From positions 277,589,491 to 277,653,490 of the forward strand of contig CM048747.1 of NCBI GenBank assembly GCA_026315105.1: DNA of 64,000 nt. The letters are read 5' to 3'. The notes beneath the pieces are model-generated. The model was not told the origin of the DNA. It made no database searches and saw nothing but the letters and a program-made list of their open reading frames with translations. The stretch comes from Locusta migratoria. Lineage: Eukaryota; Arthropoda; Insecta; Orthoptera; Acrididae. Positions 1 to 10,084 of the stretch are shown here, piece by piece. Numbering within the stretch: the first letter of the stretch is position 1; the number at the start of each line of letters is the position of its first letter. Both the position numbers and the translations under genes were made by a program.

Positions 1-352
1 AACAATATATAGCAAAGGAAAGAAAATACAGTATTATACTGACTATCATGTGCTGAAAGTGACTGCAAATTATTCTCTTGGTACTTTTTGGCCCTGGTCA
101 GTAAGTTGCTAAAGGTAGATTGAAGTTGGACTGCTGGAAGTGATGGACACTCATATGAAATGTACTGCTGCAGTTCTTGAAGACTGTGATGGTTGCTACA
201 ACACACCTTAGACATTAGGGCTCCCCACATAAAGTAATCACACACTGACTGTTCAGGTGACCTGGATGGGCCCTAAACCAGATTCCTCTACTAGCAAGTC
301 TGTCAGACATTAAGATTGTGTAGAAGTTCACCAAGGTTTGGCAGGCTGCATG
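1..352. other. unassigned AT-rich sequence
   Basis: No coding, RNA or repeat signature that I can recognise. It lies 3' of the SR splicing-factor gene. It ends at the 11-bp target-site duplication of the SINE that follows. Confidence 0.4.
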
Positions 353-363
353 GGCAGTTGCTC

Positions 364-547
364 AAATCAAATGTTTGTAGAGTTTATGGGACTTAACTAC
401 GGGGTCATCAGTTCCTAAACTTACAAACTACTTATATACTAGCTAATACAGGACAGCACAAATATCCATGCCCGAGGGGGGATTCGAACCCCCGACCGTA
501 ATGGCTGTGCAGACCGTAACTGGTGCACAAAAGTCCCCTCGGCCAGC
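364..547 (-). mobile_element. tRNA-derived SINE with target-site duplication
   Basis: On the minus strand this reads a tRNA-like head with a B-box (GGTTCGAATCC on the minus strand), followed by a body ending in a stretch related to GGGACTGATGACCCCGTAG. The same body occurs in the copies at 49410 and 55321. Direct repeats GGCAGTTGCTC at 353-363 and 548-558 flank it and are the expected TSD of LINE-mediated insertion. The head resembles a class II (Leu/Ser-like) tRNA. It is a mobile repeat, not a functional tRNA gene. Orthopteran genomes are known to carry SINEs of this general type; the exact family name was not checked. Confidence 0.85.
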
Positions 548-558
548 GGCAGTTGCTC

Positions 559-1379
559 GATCCTCTTGGAAGTAACTAGAGTATTCCCTCATCTATTTAT
601 GCTGGAAGTGGATTATCATATGCTTTTCACCAATGAATGGTATCATTCACGAGGAATGATGTCAATGTATTATGGTGTGTTGACAAGTATGGCAAGTAAA
701 AATCTGCTAAACAGAACAACAACTATTCTAGGAAAAGCTATACACTCAGCAACAAACTTTACATTAACAAAACTCCACGTAAGATGAACATGAATTACCT
801 TTTAGTCTTAACAAACATGCTCAACACAACAAGGTGATATGACACTAAGACAGAAAAAGTTCACTTACATGCTCTGCTACCAATTCAAAGCTGAGGTGAG
901 TTACTGGTATCTCACAATTTTCAAAGGCTGAATCACTCTTGGCACAACCTCAACTAATCCAACTATACAGTCCAATGTAGCAGCCTAAAGACTGTTTCCA
1001 TCTCAACCAATAAAACAACAATAAAACTGCCAATTTTATAAATTACTGTACATCATCAAAACATTTCTTTCTATAAGGCTCCTTTGAGTCACCTCTTACA
1101 ACAGTCAAGGAAAGACCATATGCTAATTCTAACCTCCAAACCTTTCGGGGAGAAGGAGAGGGGGGGGGGAGGCAGAGTTGTTGCACTTCACTGGACAAAA
1201 CGAAGGCTGACATGATGATATTTAGAAGAATTCCATGACCTTTCTCACCTTGTATGTGTTTTGCTTTGTATGAAGTAATTGGTGCTAAACATGAGCAAAG
1301 GCAAGTGAATGCCAAGTGACGTGGTATTGGGTGGCACACGAGGTGGAATCCAAAATTTTCAAGACCTTTTCTACCATCT
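559..1379. other. unassigned sequence between SINE and mariner relic
   Basis: AT-rich sequence with no convincing coding potential. Short open frames here do not resemble any protein family I know. Confidence 0.35.
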
Positions 1380-1389
1380 GGAAAGTAGT

Positions 1390-2210
1390 AGTTGTACACC
1401 TTTGCACCGCTAGGTGGCGAGAGCTGCATATCTGATGAGTCAGTGTGCATAGTGTCATTCAGCTGGGAGAACATGTTGAGTCTCCACAGTGATTTCTGTA
1501 ATGCTCTGCGCTTGGTGTGTGGCGATTTTACAATGGACCCGCGAAAAGAACAGCGCGTATGTACCAAATTCTGTGCAAATCTCGGGAAAAGTGCTACAGA
1601 GACCCTTGCAATGATTCAACAAGTGTTTGGGGGAAGAGCCTGGGCTCTCCCAGACCCAAAAAAAAAAAAAAAAAAAAAAAAAAAAGACAGGTGAAGAACA
1701 GGATCATAATTTTCTTTGATATCAAGGGAATTGTGCACAAAGAATTTGTGACACCCAACCAAACAGTGATTTCCCCGTACAACTGTGACATTTTGTGATG
1801 GCTCCGTGGAAAAGTGCAGCAGCGACGACTCGAACTCTGGCATCAAGGGAATTGGCTACTGCATGATGACAAGGCATCCTGTCACACATCCTTTCTCACC
1901 AGGACCTTTTTGGCAAGAAACAACATGGCAGTTGTACCCTACCCACCATAGTCACCAAAACTGAAACTCAAGTTGAAAGGCCGTTGATTTGACAACTAGA
2001 AAGGATTCAAGAAGCATTGCTGGCAGTGCTAAACACCCTCAAAGAATGGGACTTCTAGAAAATATTTGGCCAGTGGCAGAAGCGCTGGGACTGATATGTA
2101 AGTGCAGATGGGAACTACTTTGAGGGTGATGATGACCATTAGTCCAAAGGAAAGGTTTTCAACAGATGGCAGCACCAGTCCTGAAAATATTGTATAGCAT
2201 CTCATAGCTC
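1390..2210 (+). pseudogene. mariner transposase relic with internal poly(A)
   Basis: The frame opens at 1533 with MDPRKEQRV, the typical start of a SETMAR-like mariner transposase, followed by the N-terminal helix-turn-helix region. The middle of the gene is missing and replaced by a run of 28 A (1658-1685). The catalytic region then resumes with IIIFFDIKGIVHKEF (first Asp) and HDDKASCHTSFLTRTFLA (second Asp region) in shifted frames with stops. The C-terminal part runs to about 2210. The family cuts and pastes at TA dinucleotides using a DD34D triad. This copy cannot be functional. No TIR pair was identified. Confidence 0.8.
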
Positions 2211-2984
2211 TGTGTTATAAACAGTAAGGGGCTGTAATGAAACTTATTACAACTCAGCTAATTTCATAATTTGAGTAAATATTTTGTCACACAAGAAATT
2301 TTTTAAAGAGAATTTTGTATATAATACCATAGAAGTGAATGTTTTTGATTGGCATTTGTTACAATTTTCAACAATTGCAGCACTGCACATACCATGCAAC
2401 AGACCAAACATATGGTATCCATCTGGTTAGATTTACAAGTGAAGAGAGGAAACTAAACAATCACTCAAATATCATTTTAAATTCTTTCCATATTCTGTTC
2501 CATGAAAATTAATACCCAGTATTTTGTAACATACATTTCACAGATTAATAAGCTATGTATAGGGCCAAAACCAAAGTAACTTTGACAAATGAGCTACACA
2601 AGTATGATAAATTAGTGTACATTGTTACAAGATTTGACACCCCATGAAAGTGCAAAGTGAGATATTTTTGTAACCCTCAAATATATTCCTTACAATATGT
2701 GATGGTTAACAACCCAACTTCTGCTCAATTTTATTAATTAAAACTAAGAACTTAAAGAGGGTGAAGAGGTATAGATTAATCATGTGATAACTAAACATGT
2801 AAACAAGACATTAGAAATTTATTTGTTATTACAAAGTATAACACATTACAAAATGGCATCACTTGAATAAACAAGAGGGAGATTTCTGACATAACTCTTA
2901 AATGCATAATTACTACAAACATTGTTTATCAATGGTTTGTGCACAAGTACTGATAAGGTGCAGTATTTTTATTATCAAAGTATT
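2211..2984 (-). other. probable 3' UTR and flank of the SR factor gene
   Basis: This stretch lies directly downstream of the stop codon at 2987-2985 on the minus strand. It is AT-rich. Candidate polyadenylation hexamers on the minus strand (TTTATT on the plus strand) occur at about 2731 and 2818-2823. The true cleavage site is not determined. Confidence 0.4.
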
Positions 2985-3075
2985 TTACTGCCTGTCCCAT
3001 GAAGCTGAACGAGATCTTTTTACTGAATGGCTCCTCGATCGTGATCGTGAATGCTTCGGCGGTGGTGAGCGGGAT
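2985..3075 (-). CDS. Rbp1: SR splicing factor (Rbp1/SRSF3-7 type), last coding exon: RS tail
   Basis: On the minus strand an acceptor ending in TTTTTAG precedes the exon start at 3075. The exon encodes a short arginine/serine tail (SRSPPPKHSRSRSRSHS, then KRSRSASWDRQ) and ends in TAA at 2987-2985. It begins with one base that completes the codon left open by the exon at 23868-23945 (AG + A = Arg), so the two join in frame. RS tails of SR proteins are phosphorylated and recruit spliceosome components. The three exons seen add up to 125 codons plus stop, slightly shorter than Drosophila Rbp1 as I recall it. An extra in-frame exon in the 21-kb intron cannot be excluded. Confidence 0.85.
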
Positions 3076-3436
3076 CTAAAAATAAAAGTTGTACACATAT
3101 ATTTTCTTAAAAAAGATAGATAAAGTAAAAACACAATAATTAACTCTCTTCTGTTACATATGTATACTGTTCAACTAAGAATTGTTTCTTCATGCAAGTA
3201 CTGACTTAATTATCAACGATAAACCCCCTTCCATCCCTTGATTTTTGCTCTGTTACTTTTAAACTACAGAAAAAATATAGAATAATTGCCATGGAAACAA
3301 TTACTTACAACAGCTGTGACAACATTACCCTGAAAGTCTTTCTGTTAGCAGCACATTAAAATTTTTTTTGTTGGAAAATGACTGCAAATAAAACTCTACA
3401 AAGTGTGTATGAATTGGTGAATTCCAATCAGAAAGT

Positions 3437-3446
<10 letters not shown>

Positions 3447-3510
<64 letters not shown>
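3447..3510. repeat. compound (CT)n(CA)n microsatellite
   Basis: About 22 CT units run straight into about 11 CA units. It lies just outside the left end of the Tc1-like element. Confidence 0.95.
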
Positions 3511-3559
3511 AAATGATGAGTTGACCAGCACTTACATGTGGGAAATGAAACTCTTAATA

Positions 3560-5104
3560 CACTGCTCAAAACAATTAGGTGATCAGATAAGATATCACAC
3601 ACAATACATATACCATATTTTATTCAGATATTGGCTACAATTGTAAATTGTGTATGATACTTTGCTGTCTCAACTCTTTACTTTAGGTTTACATGGCATT
3701 TACTTAGAGTGAGGCACCATGGGACTACTATAATGGAGGAAAAGTCTCTCTCATTGCCCTATAATATAGGGTACCACCACCTTGGATGGCCAGTACAGTG
3801 GCACACTTGTGTGGAGTGGACAGTATGAGATTATCAATCAGCTCTTGAATGATATTTGGTTATTCTTCCAATAATGCAATATCCAGCTCTGCATCTGTTG
3901 TGGGAGGTGCTGGTCTGGCTGCAATGTGCCTGCCAAGTGCATGCCAGACAAGCTGAATCGGTTTTAAGTCCGGTGAACAAGTTAGCCACTACAGTCATTC
4001 AGTTTCCTCAGCGTCAATCATTTTGTCCGCCAGTGAAGCTCTGTGGGGACAAGCTTATCATCCACCAAAAGGAACCCATCTCCTATGGTGCCTGCAAGGG
4101 GTACAACAAAAGGGCAAAGGATCTCGTCTCTATACCTCGTCAGTCAAAGTGCCATTCTGGATGACAAAGATCCGTACAACCTTCAATACCGACTCCCGCC
4201 CACAACATTCGTCCATCATGATATGGTGATGTTTCCTGCACATAAGCAGGTTTGTTAAGGTTTTATAGTTGGGTCACCTACGAAGGTGGCCCAGTTTCCA
4301 GTAGTTCTGCGCATCCCCCTCCATTGCCGCAATGACAGCCAATAATGTTCATTTTGCAGGCGTTTGGCTAGCCACGAGTTATGCAATGCATCTCCTGCAG
4401 GTACAACTGTTGGCACTTGTCCTTAGTTCCTCCCCTCCATGCTTCCCCTATCGCTCCGCCTCTATGCACCGAAGTGCTTTCTTATATGATGGCAGGTATA
4501 AATAGAGCACACACCATAAGGCCTCCACGCATAGATGCCACATTTCTGAAGGTGATTTCGGACTGTTTGTGTTGACACTGTACGTCTTGATCCTGTCTGG
4601 AGAGTGTGTTGCAGCTGAGTTGCATTCAGCCTCCTGCCTCGATGGGTTGTTAACTGGAAACGAAAGTCATCTCTTACTGAAGTTACACGTGAATGACCTT
4701 GCCCTTGCCTTCTTTTAATGGTTCCTGTGACTGAAATCATATCCAGGTCCTGGAAATTACACTGAGACAATCCAATAGCTGCAGCCACTTCTCTGTGTGT
4801 CTGCCCCACTTCCAACCTTACTATGCTCACCATGCCACAGCTTTGAGCAAGTCACATCATTGCATTGCACTACCTGCTGACTATCCCAACTCCTTGTGTA
4901 ATTTGTTTGGTAGAGTATACATAAGTCAAAACCAACCCCCTCTGACACATCTTTCTTATATTACCATACCTCAACTGCCGTAATACTATTGTCTCCACTC
5001 CGTAAAATAGACAAAGACATCGAATCATTTTAATTCATTCTGAAAATGACAATACTTCAGAACCTACCTATCTTAACCTGATCCCTCAATTGTTTTAACC
5101 AGTG
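3560..5104 (-). mobile_element. complete Tc1-like DNA transposon, 1545 bp
   Basis: The left end reads CACTGCTCAAAACAATTAGG and the right end, read inward on the minus strand, CACTGGTTAAAACAATTGAG. These are matching terminal inverted repeats. TA dinucleotides at 3558-3559 and 5105-5106 are the expected duplicated target. The length is normal for Tc1 elements. A decayed transposase on the minus strand fills the interior. Confidence 0.88.
3700..4833 (-). pseudogene. Tc1-like transposase, frameshifted and catalytically damaged
   Basis: The N-terminal DNA-binding part reads in one frame from 4833 (REVAAAIGLSQ, then RRLNATQLQHTLQTG and VSTQTVRNHL, the paired-like HTH of Tc1 transposases). Later segments need other frames: EILCPFVVPLAGTIGDGFLL with a catalytic Asp pair (LLVDD), then a C-terminal block where the usual NPIEHVW has become KPIQLVW, so the catalytic Glu is lost. 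It ends near 3700. It lies within matched TIRs (3560-5104). The family excises and inserts DNA at TA. This copy is inactive, with frameshifts, stops and the Glu-to-Gln change. Confidence 0.85.
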
Positions 5105-5106
5105 TA

Positions 5107-6040
5107 GAACCATTAGAGGCACACAAAAATGAGCGAGGCACTATCCTTGGCTTTTTGGAATACTAGGTTCTTTCTTCAAAGACGTAATTGGTTCTAAGAG
5201 ATTGAAAATGGAGAGTAGATCCTAAGTTAAATGAGAATGACTTTCACACAGAGGATCTCTTTATCTTAGACAATATATGTCCATCATGACCTACATATCA
5301 GGTTCCCAGTGACATGCTCTCCATCATATACCATTTTCTCTTCTTTGCACTGAGAAAGGAGCTAGGTGTACTAACTATTTTTGTGTATCTCTTTGGCAGT
5401 ACTGAGAGTTACACCTTCTGATACAAGGTAAAAGCCAAACAGTAGTATCTTCTTATTTTAAAAGGAAAAAAAAAATGACAACATTTCCTACTACAAATAA
5501 ATAATAAGTTCTACCTTGGTGTTTTAAATACTACCTGCAAGAAAAAGAAATATTGATTTTTTAATTTTCATATTCATGTTTGATAATTGTAGATTTCTTG
5601 TAAACCTTTGATAAAACTTAATTTGTTGTTTTAGTGCATCCAACTACCTTCATGACCTTATATGAGAAAAGCTCTTTTAACAACTCTCAAAAAAGTAAAT
5701 TCCAAGTCATTACATTTGATGCATAAGGAAACAAAATGGTATATATGTACAAGGAAAAGAATGCCTAATTCACAAAGTAGTTCTACTAACCCAGAAAGAA
5801 GTATGTTTTCAATATTACCACTCGCTTTCAATTGTTTGGCTACTAAAAAGTTGAAATTATTATGCAAATTATAGCTTTTCGATACAGCAGTAGTATCTAT
5901 GTATCTGTATGAATGAACGTGTGGCTGAAAGCTAAGTTGTGTTTGTGTAACAAACAAAGGATGGCATGAGCCTTGTGGTAAAAATAAAAAATAAATGCCA
6001 GGGGAATATAACTGGAAAGGAAGCAACCTGAAGTCGCACC
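5107..6040. other. unassigned intronic sequence
   Basis: AT-rich sequence within the large second intron of the SR factor gene. No family was recognised. Confidence 0.35.
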
Positions 6041-6345
6041 CACGTTATTTACCAACATGCCTGCACTGTGAAGCGTTCTATGTGGGAATGACCAGTAACA
6101 AACTGTCTATTCGCATCAGAGGCAGACAGTGATTTTTGTTGGTAATGAGGATCACCCTGTGGCTAAACATGCCTTGGTGCACAGCCAGCACATCTTGGCA
6201 CAGTGTTACACCGTCCGGGTTATCTGGATACTTCCCACCGACACCAATCCTTCAGAACTCTGGAGATGGAAACTAGCCCTTCAGCATATTCTCTCTTCCC
6301 GTTGCCCACCTGGTCTCAACCTCCGCTAAATTCGAATTCCCGCCC
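6041..6345 (+). pseudogene. Penelope-like element, GIY-YIG endonuclease fragment
   Basis: The plus strand reads CLHCEAFYVGMTSNKLSIRI, the GIY-YIG-like core typical of the C-terminal endonuclease of Penelope-like retroelements (here YVG). Continuing segments include NEDHPVAKHALVHSQHILA and a tail ending in HILSSRCPPGLNLR. A frameshift lies soon after the core. A second copy of the same protein is on the minus strand at 8565-8860. The domain nicks DNA to prime element insertion. Only the 3' part of the element is present. Confidence 0.85.
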
Positions 6346-6710
6346 ACCATCTTTAACATCGTTGCCTCGGTTCTCTGGACAGAGCCTCTGCTTCAAGTGG
6401 TATCTCTGTCCAACTTCTTTGCTTTCTACAATATGTCTGCCCAGGTGTGTTTGCATGTGTGTGTCCGAAGGTTTCAAGCCTTTCCTCTCCCAGGATTGGA
6501 ATGACTCCTTACCCACTCCCTTAAAGCCCTCATCCTTTCCTTTTCCCTCTCCTTCCCTACTCTGCCTGAAGAAGCAACTAGGTTGCGAAAGCTTGCTTTT
6601 GTGTGTGTTTGTGTTTGCTTTATTTATGTTTGCTGTCACTACCGGTGCTTCTTCGCCTGGTACGTAAACTTCATCTATAATAAAAACATACACAAATACA
6701 CATACAAGAT
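6346..6710 (+). mobile_element. Penelope-like element 3' terminal region
   Basis: Pyrimidine-rich sequence directly follows the GIY-YIG reading frame and is repeated in inverted orientation at 8300-8565. It contains the hammerhead-like block at 6566-6595. It meets an inverted copy of the same terminus at about 6700-6783. Confidence 0.7.
6566..6595 (+). other. hammerhead-ribozyme-like motif in Penelope terminus
   Basis: The block reads CTGAAGA, a perfect 5-bp stem (GCAAC / GTTGC, loop TAG), then GAAA. This matches the hammerhead core pattern CUGANGA - stem II - GAAA. Hammerhead motifs are known from terminal repeats of Penelope-like elements. Helices I and III and the cleavage site were not resolved, and an A-C pair at the base of stem II is imperfect. 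Activity is therefore unproven. Confidence 0.5.
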
Positions 6711-6739
6711 TTTGCAACTGTTGGTAGCTTCTCCAGGAA
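6704..6739 (-). other. degenerate hammerhead-like motif, inverted copy
   Basis: On the minus strand it reads CTGGAGAAG, a weak stem and then GCAAAATC, corresponding to the block at 6566-6595. The core adenine (CTGA to CTGG) and GAAA are mutated. It belongs to the minus-strand Penelope terminus that continues past the piggyBac-like insert. Confidence 0.4.
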
Positions 6740-6783
6740 AAGAGGAAGGAAGGAGGGGAGAAAGGGAAGGTTGCAGGTTTTAA

Positions 6784-7684
6784 CCCTAGTATGCATACCC
6801 TGGGTCCAATGGACCTGGGAACAATTTCAATTTTTAATTTGTGTATTAAAAGATCTTGAAATTGGGTCCCAAAAGTACAGGTATGCTCTCTGACAATTTC
6901 AGTAATACATTACAGATACTACAAGAATTGTGTGTCATTAGTTTAAGTGCCACATTAATTTTCTTCTTTATACTACACATTTAGATAACCAGGGTCCGAT
7001 GGACCTTGTGGTTTATGTTAAAGTGTTGTTAAATTATATTGGGTTGTAATGAATTACATTTTGTTGGAGTACCGAGAATACGTAACTGCCACCCATACGC
7101 ATTGTTGTGATCGCAGAAAACGTATTGTTATAACTTGGCATGTTCAACTGTCAGACAGCATACTTCTGTATTGTGTAAGAAGCAAAATATCACAGTGGGT
7201 GGTTATTAGTGTGTGACGCTGTACAGAAAGACTGTAAGAGTTTGCCACACAGCAGTGTTGTTTGACATTCGATACTTATTCGGAAACAAAAACAGTGTGC
7301 AGTAAGTGCTCACAACATATGTGCCAGGACCATAGCAGTGTGGTGTGCAACAATTGTAAAAACTGATGTGATGGTTTTTGTGAAATGATTTATGCTTTGT
7401 CAGTGGCAAATTCACCTATTTGAACACTCTGAAAAATAATATTGGTGGTGTCTGTATCACTTTTCATAATATAATCTATTAAAAAATTATTCAGGGTTAA
7501 AATTATAATAATTATACATTTAAAAAGCCAGCAAAATCATTAAAATACCACAGCTTTCTTATATTATACTCATGAACCTTCAAATAAAAATATTCGTGCA
7601 TGATAATATCCACAAAACACTTATTTTCATTTAAATTCTCATATTAGACGTAACAGGTCCAATGGACCCAGGGTATGTAAATGT
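6784..7684. mobile_element. non-autonomous piggyBac-like element (candidate)
   Basis: A TTAA at 6780-6783 is followed by CCCTAGTATGCATACCCTGG and GTCCAATGGACC. The right end carries GGTCCAATGGACCCAGGGTA. Read inward from both sides, the ends share CATACCCTGGGTCC. TTAA targets and CCC-starting termini are typical of piggyBac. The insert interrupts a Penelope terminus whose homologous copy at 8320-8345 reads through GGTTTTAAAG. The TTAA on the right is not intact (GTAAA instead) and the outer part of the right TIR is missing. No transposase is encoded. Confidence 0.5.
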
Positions 7685-7712
7685 GCAAAAAATATAGGTC
7701 ACGCATAGAAGA

Positions 7713-7791
7713 GATAAGGGAGTGGATGAGGAGTCATTTCAATCCCGGGAGTGGAAGGACTTACCTTAGGGGAAAAAAGGAAGGTAAACAA

Positions 7792-7853
<62 letters not shown>

Positions 7854-7898
7854 GCAGACATGCTTGTTTACATTGACATGTCTGCCTAGGTGTTTGCA

Positions 7899-7947
<49 letters not shown>

Positions 7948-8025
7948 CTTCCTTTTTTCCCCTAAGGTAAGTCCTTCCACTCCCAGGATTGGAATGACTC
8001 CTCATCCACCCACTTAAAACCCGCA
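7713..8025. repeat. large near-perfect palindrome of Penelope termini
   Basis: The arms at about 7713-7862 and 7877-8025 are inverted copies. They contain GGAGTGGAAGGACTTACCTT on the left and its complement on the right, a (CA)n tract facing a (TG)n tract, and a central perfect 14-bp stem (CCTAGGCAGACATG / CATGTCTGCCTAGG) around a 14-nt loop. It arises where two Penelope termini meet head to head. Such a structure can extrude as a cruciform and is prone to deletion and assembly error. Confidence 0.85.
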
Positions 8026-8029
8026 TCCT

Positions 8030-8170
8030 TTCCTTTTTCCCCTCCTTCCTTCCTCTTTTCCTGACGAAGCGGCCAACGGTTGCGAAAACTTGAGCATTTG
8101 CATTTGTTTTTATTTGTATCTATCAAAGAGCCTGTACTTTGGGTAAGTCAAACAATCTTTATTTTTATAC
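8030..8170 (+). mobile_element. Penelope terminus, plus orientation
   Basis: Pyrimidine-rich tract and hammerhead-like block homologous to 6530-6600. It continues into a stretch (around 8105-8155) whose inverted counterpart lies at about 8205-8260, making a second, smaller inverted pair. Confidence 0.65.
8061..8090 (+). other. hammerhead-ribozyme-like motif
   Basis: CTGACGA, a GC/GU stem (GCGGCC facing GGTTGC), then GAAA. It keeps the CUGANGA and GAAA core boxes. The inverted partner at 8271-8299 keeps GAAAGC but has lost CTGA (it reads TCAAGA). Self-cleavage is inferred from pattern only. Confidence 0.5.
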
Positions 8171-8189
8171 ATATTATTTTTCCCACCAG

Positions 8190-8565
8190 GTAAGTCTACT
8201 TCTATAGAAATCGTAACACTTAACCAAAGCACAGGCTCATTGATAGAAACAAATAAAAACACACACACAAGCTTTCGCAACAGTTGGTCGCTTCTTGAAA
8301 AGAGAAAGGAAGGAGGGGAGAAAGGGAAGGATACGGGTTTTAAAGAATTGGAGAAGGAGTCATTCCAATCCCAGGAGTGGAAGGACTTACCTTAAAGGGG
8401 CAAAAAGGAAAGGTAAACAAGCGCACACTCACCCACACACATACACTCACAAACCCAACAAGGTAGATATTTGTAGAAAGCAAAGAGGTTGGACAGAGAT
8501 AACAGTTGAGGCAGAGGCTCTGTCCAGAGAACCGAGGCAAAGATGTTAAGTTGGGCGGTGGGAAT
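8190..8565 (-). mobile_element. Penelope-like element 3' terminal region, minus orientation
   Basis: Reverse-complement homologue of 6346-6710: purine-rich tract, the block containing GAACCGAGGCAAAGATGTTA and an inverted hammerhead-like block at 8271-8299. It is contiguous with the minus-strand GIY-YIG fragment that follows. Confidence 0.7.
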
Positions 8566-8860
8566 TTGAATTTAGTGAAGGTTGAAACCAGGTGGGCAAT
8601 GGGAAGAGAGAATATGCTGAAGGGCAAGTTCCCATCTCCGGAGTTCTGAAAGATTGGTGTCGGAGGGAAGTACCCAGATAACCCAGACAGTGTAACACTG
8701 TGCCAGGATGTGCTGGCCGTGCACCAAGGCATGTTTAGCCACTGGGTGATCCTCATTACCAACAAACACTGCCTGCCTGTGACCGTTCATCCGAATGGAC
8801 AGTTTGTTGCTGGTCATTCCCACATACAACACTTCACAGTGCAGGCATGCCACTTCCCAT
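8566..8860 (-). pseudogene. Penelope-like GIY-YIG endonuclease fragment, inverted copy
   Basis: A 93-residue open frame from 8853 reads CLHCEVLYVGMTSNKLSIRM, then HRQAVFVGNEDHPVAKHALV, and ends in HILSSHCPPGFNLH. It carries the YVG core of Penelope GIY-YIG endonucleases. It is the better preserved relative of 6041-6345. The RT domain that should precede it is absent. Instead an RT fragment on the opposite strand begins at about 8890, so the arrangement is rearranged. Confidence 0.87.
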
Positions 8861-8889
8861 TCTTGATGTCCAGGCAGAGCTTCAAGGAA

Positions 8890-9692
8890 TCCTCAGATCC
8901 TTAAGGTCCCCTACAAAAACTTTCAGCTGAGTCCATCAACCTCATGACCCCACTGATACCCCACACCCCTACCTTCTACCTACTTCCTAACATTCACAAA
9001 CCTAATCATCTAGGCTGGCCCATTGTGGCCGGTTACCAAGCACCCACAGAACGAAGCTCTGCCTATATAGACCAACACTTTCAACCCTTTATGTGCAGTC
9101 TCCCATCCTTCATCAAAGACACCAACCACCTGAAATCCCTACTCAACCTACCTCCAGAAACCATCCTTATAACCACACACCCAGGACCTCGCTGCGATGG
9201 AATATTTCCTTTCATGCCGACCACCTGCAACACTACCTAAAACCTCTTTCCTTATTACCCTAGCCAGCTTCATCCTATCCCATAACTTCTTCACATTTGA
9301 GTGCCAGACATACCAACACTACCAATACCTAAAGGGAACAGCCATGGGAATCAGGATGGCCACATCGTACACAAACTTTTGAGAAAGTCTTCTTGGATAT
9401 TCAAGCCTGTCAACCCAAAGTTTGGTACAGATTCATTGATGACATCTTCATGATCTGGACTAACAGTGAAGAAGAACTCCCGAATTTCCTCTCCAACCTC
9501 AATTCATTTGGTCCCATCAAATTCACCTGGTCCTATTCCAAATCCCTTGCCACTTTCCTTGATGTTGATCTCCATCTGTCCAACAGCCAACTTCACACAT
9601 CCGTCTACATCAAACCCACCAATAAACAACAGTGCCTCCATTATGACAGCTGCCATTCATTCCACATAAAACGTTCCCTTCCTACAGCTTAG
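8890..9692 (+). pseudogene. Penelope-like reverse transcriptase fragment
   Basis: Successive plus-strand frames read TFYLLPNIHKPNHLGWPIVAG, then a TERSSAYIDQHFQPF block, LKGTAMGIRMATSYTNF, and RFIDDIFMIW. The last carries the Asp-Asp of the polymerase active site in the Penelope-type form. KFTWSYSKSLATFLDVDLHL and SVYIKPTNK follow. At least two frameshifts separate the pieces. Penelope RTs are related to telomerase RT. The GIY-YIG domain is not downstream in this orientation, so the fragment is truncated. Confidence 0.87.
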
Positions 9693-10080
9693 GTCTTCGT
9701 GGCAAGCGGGACTTCAATAGGAAGTGCTGGGTGGGTGGATTGGGCAGGTTTTGCATCAGGGTCTTCCATAGGTATATGATCCCTGTGATAAGGGGTTGAG
9801 AATAGGAGTGGCTTAGGGATGGACTAGGATGTCGTGGAGGTGGGTGGGCAACAGAACACCAGTTTAGGAAGAGGGGGGGAGGGTTAGGAGGATCTTAGAT
9901 ATGATGGCTCTCATTTCAGGGCATGTTGACAAGCCCTGATGTTGGATATGGTTCAGTTGTTCCACTCCACGATGGTACTGGATGACAAGGGGGGCATTCC
10001 TTTGTGGCTGGTGAGTAAGGTTAGAGGGAGGGTTGTTGGTGTGTGAAGATATGGCACAGGAAATTTGTTTAAGGATTAGG
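9693..10080 (-). mobile_element. probable internal Penelope-like fragment, minus orientation
   Basis: This purine-rich plus strand appears to belong to a Penelope-like element read on the minus strand, judging from position and composition between two recognisable Penelope pieces. No clear domain is legible, so the assignment is tentative. Confidence 0.35.
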
Positions 10081-10084
10081 TCTG

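Noticed and set aside
3447..3510. Short direct repeats that could be mistaken for an array of functional repeats
   Set aside because: They are simple dinucleotide tracts without spacers. No CRISPR-like structure exists in the window.
7681..7980. Open frames on both strands rich in His-Thr or Cys-Val repeats
   Set aside because: They are translations of the (CA)n/(TG)n arms of the palindrome.
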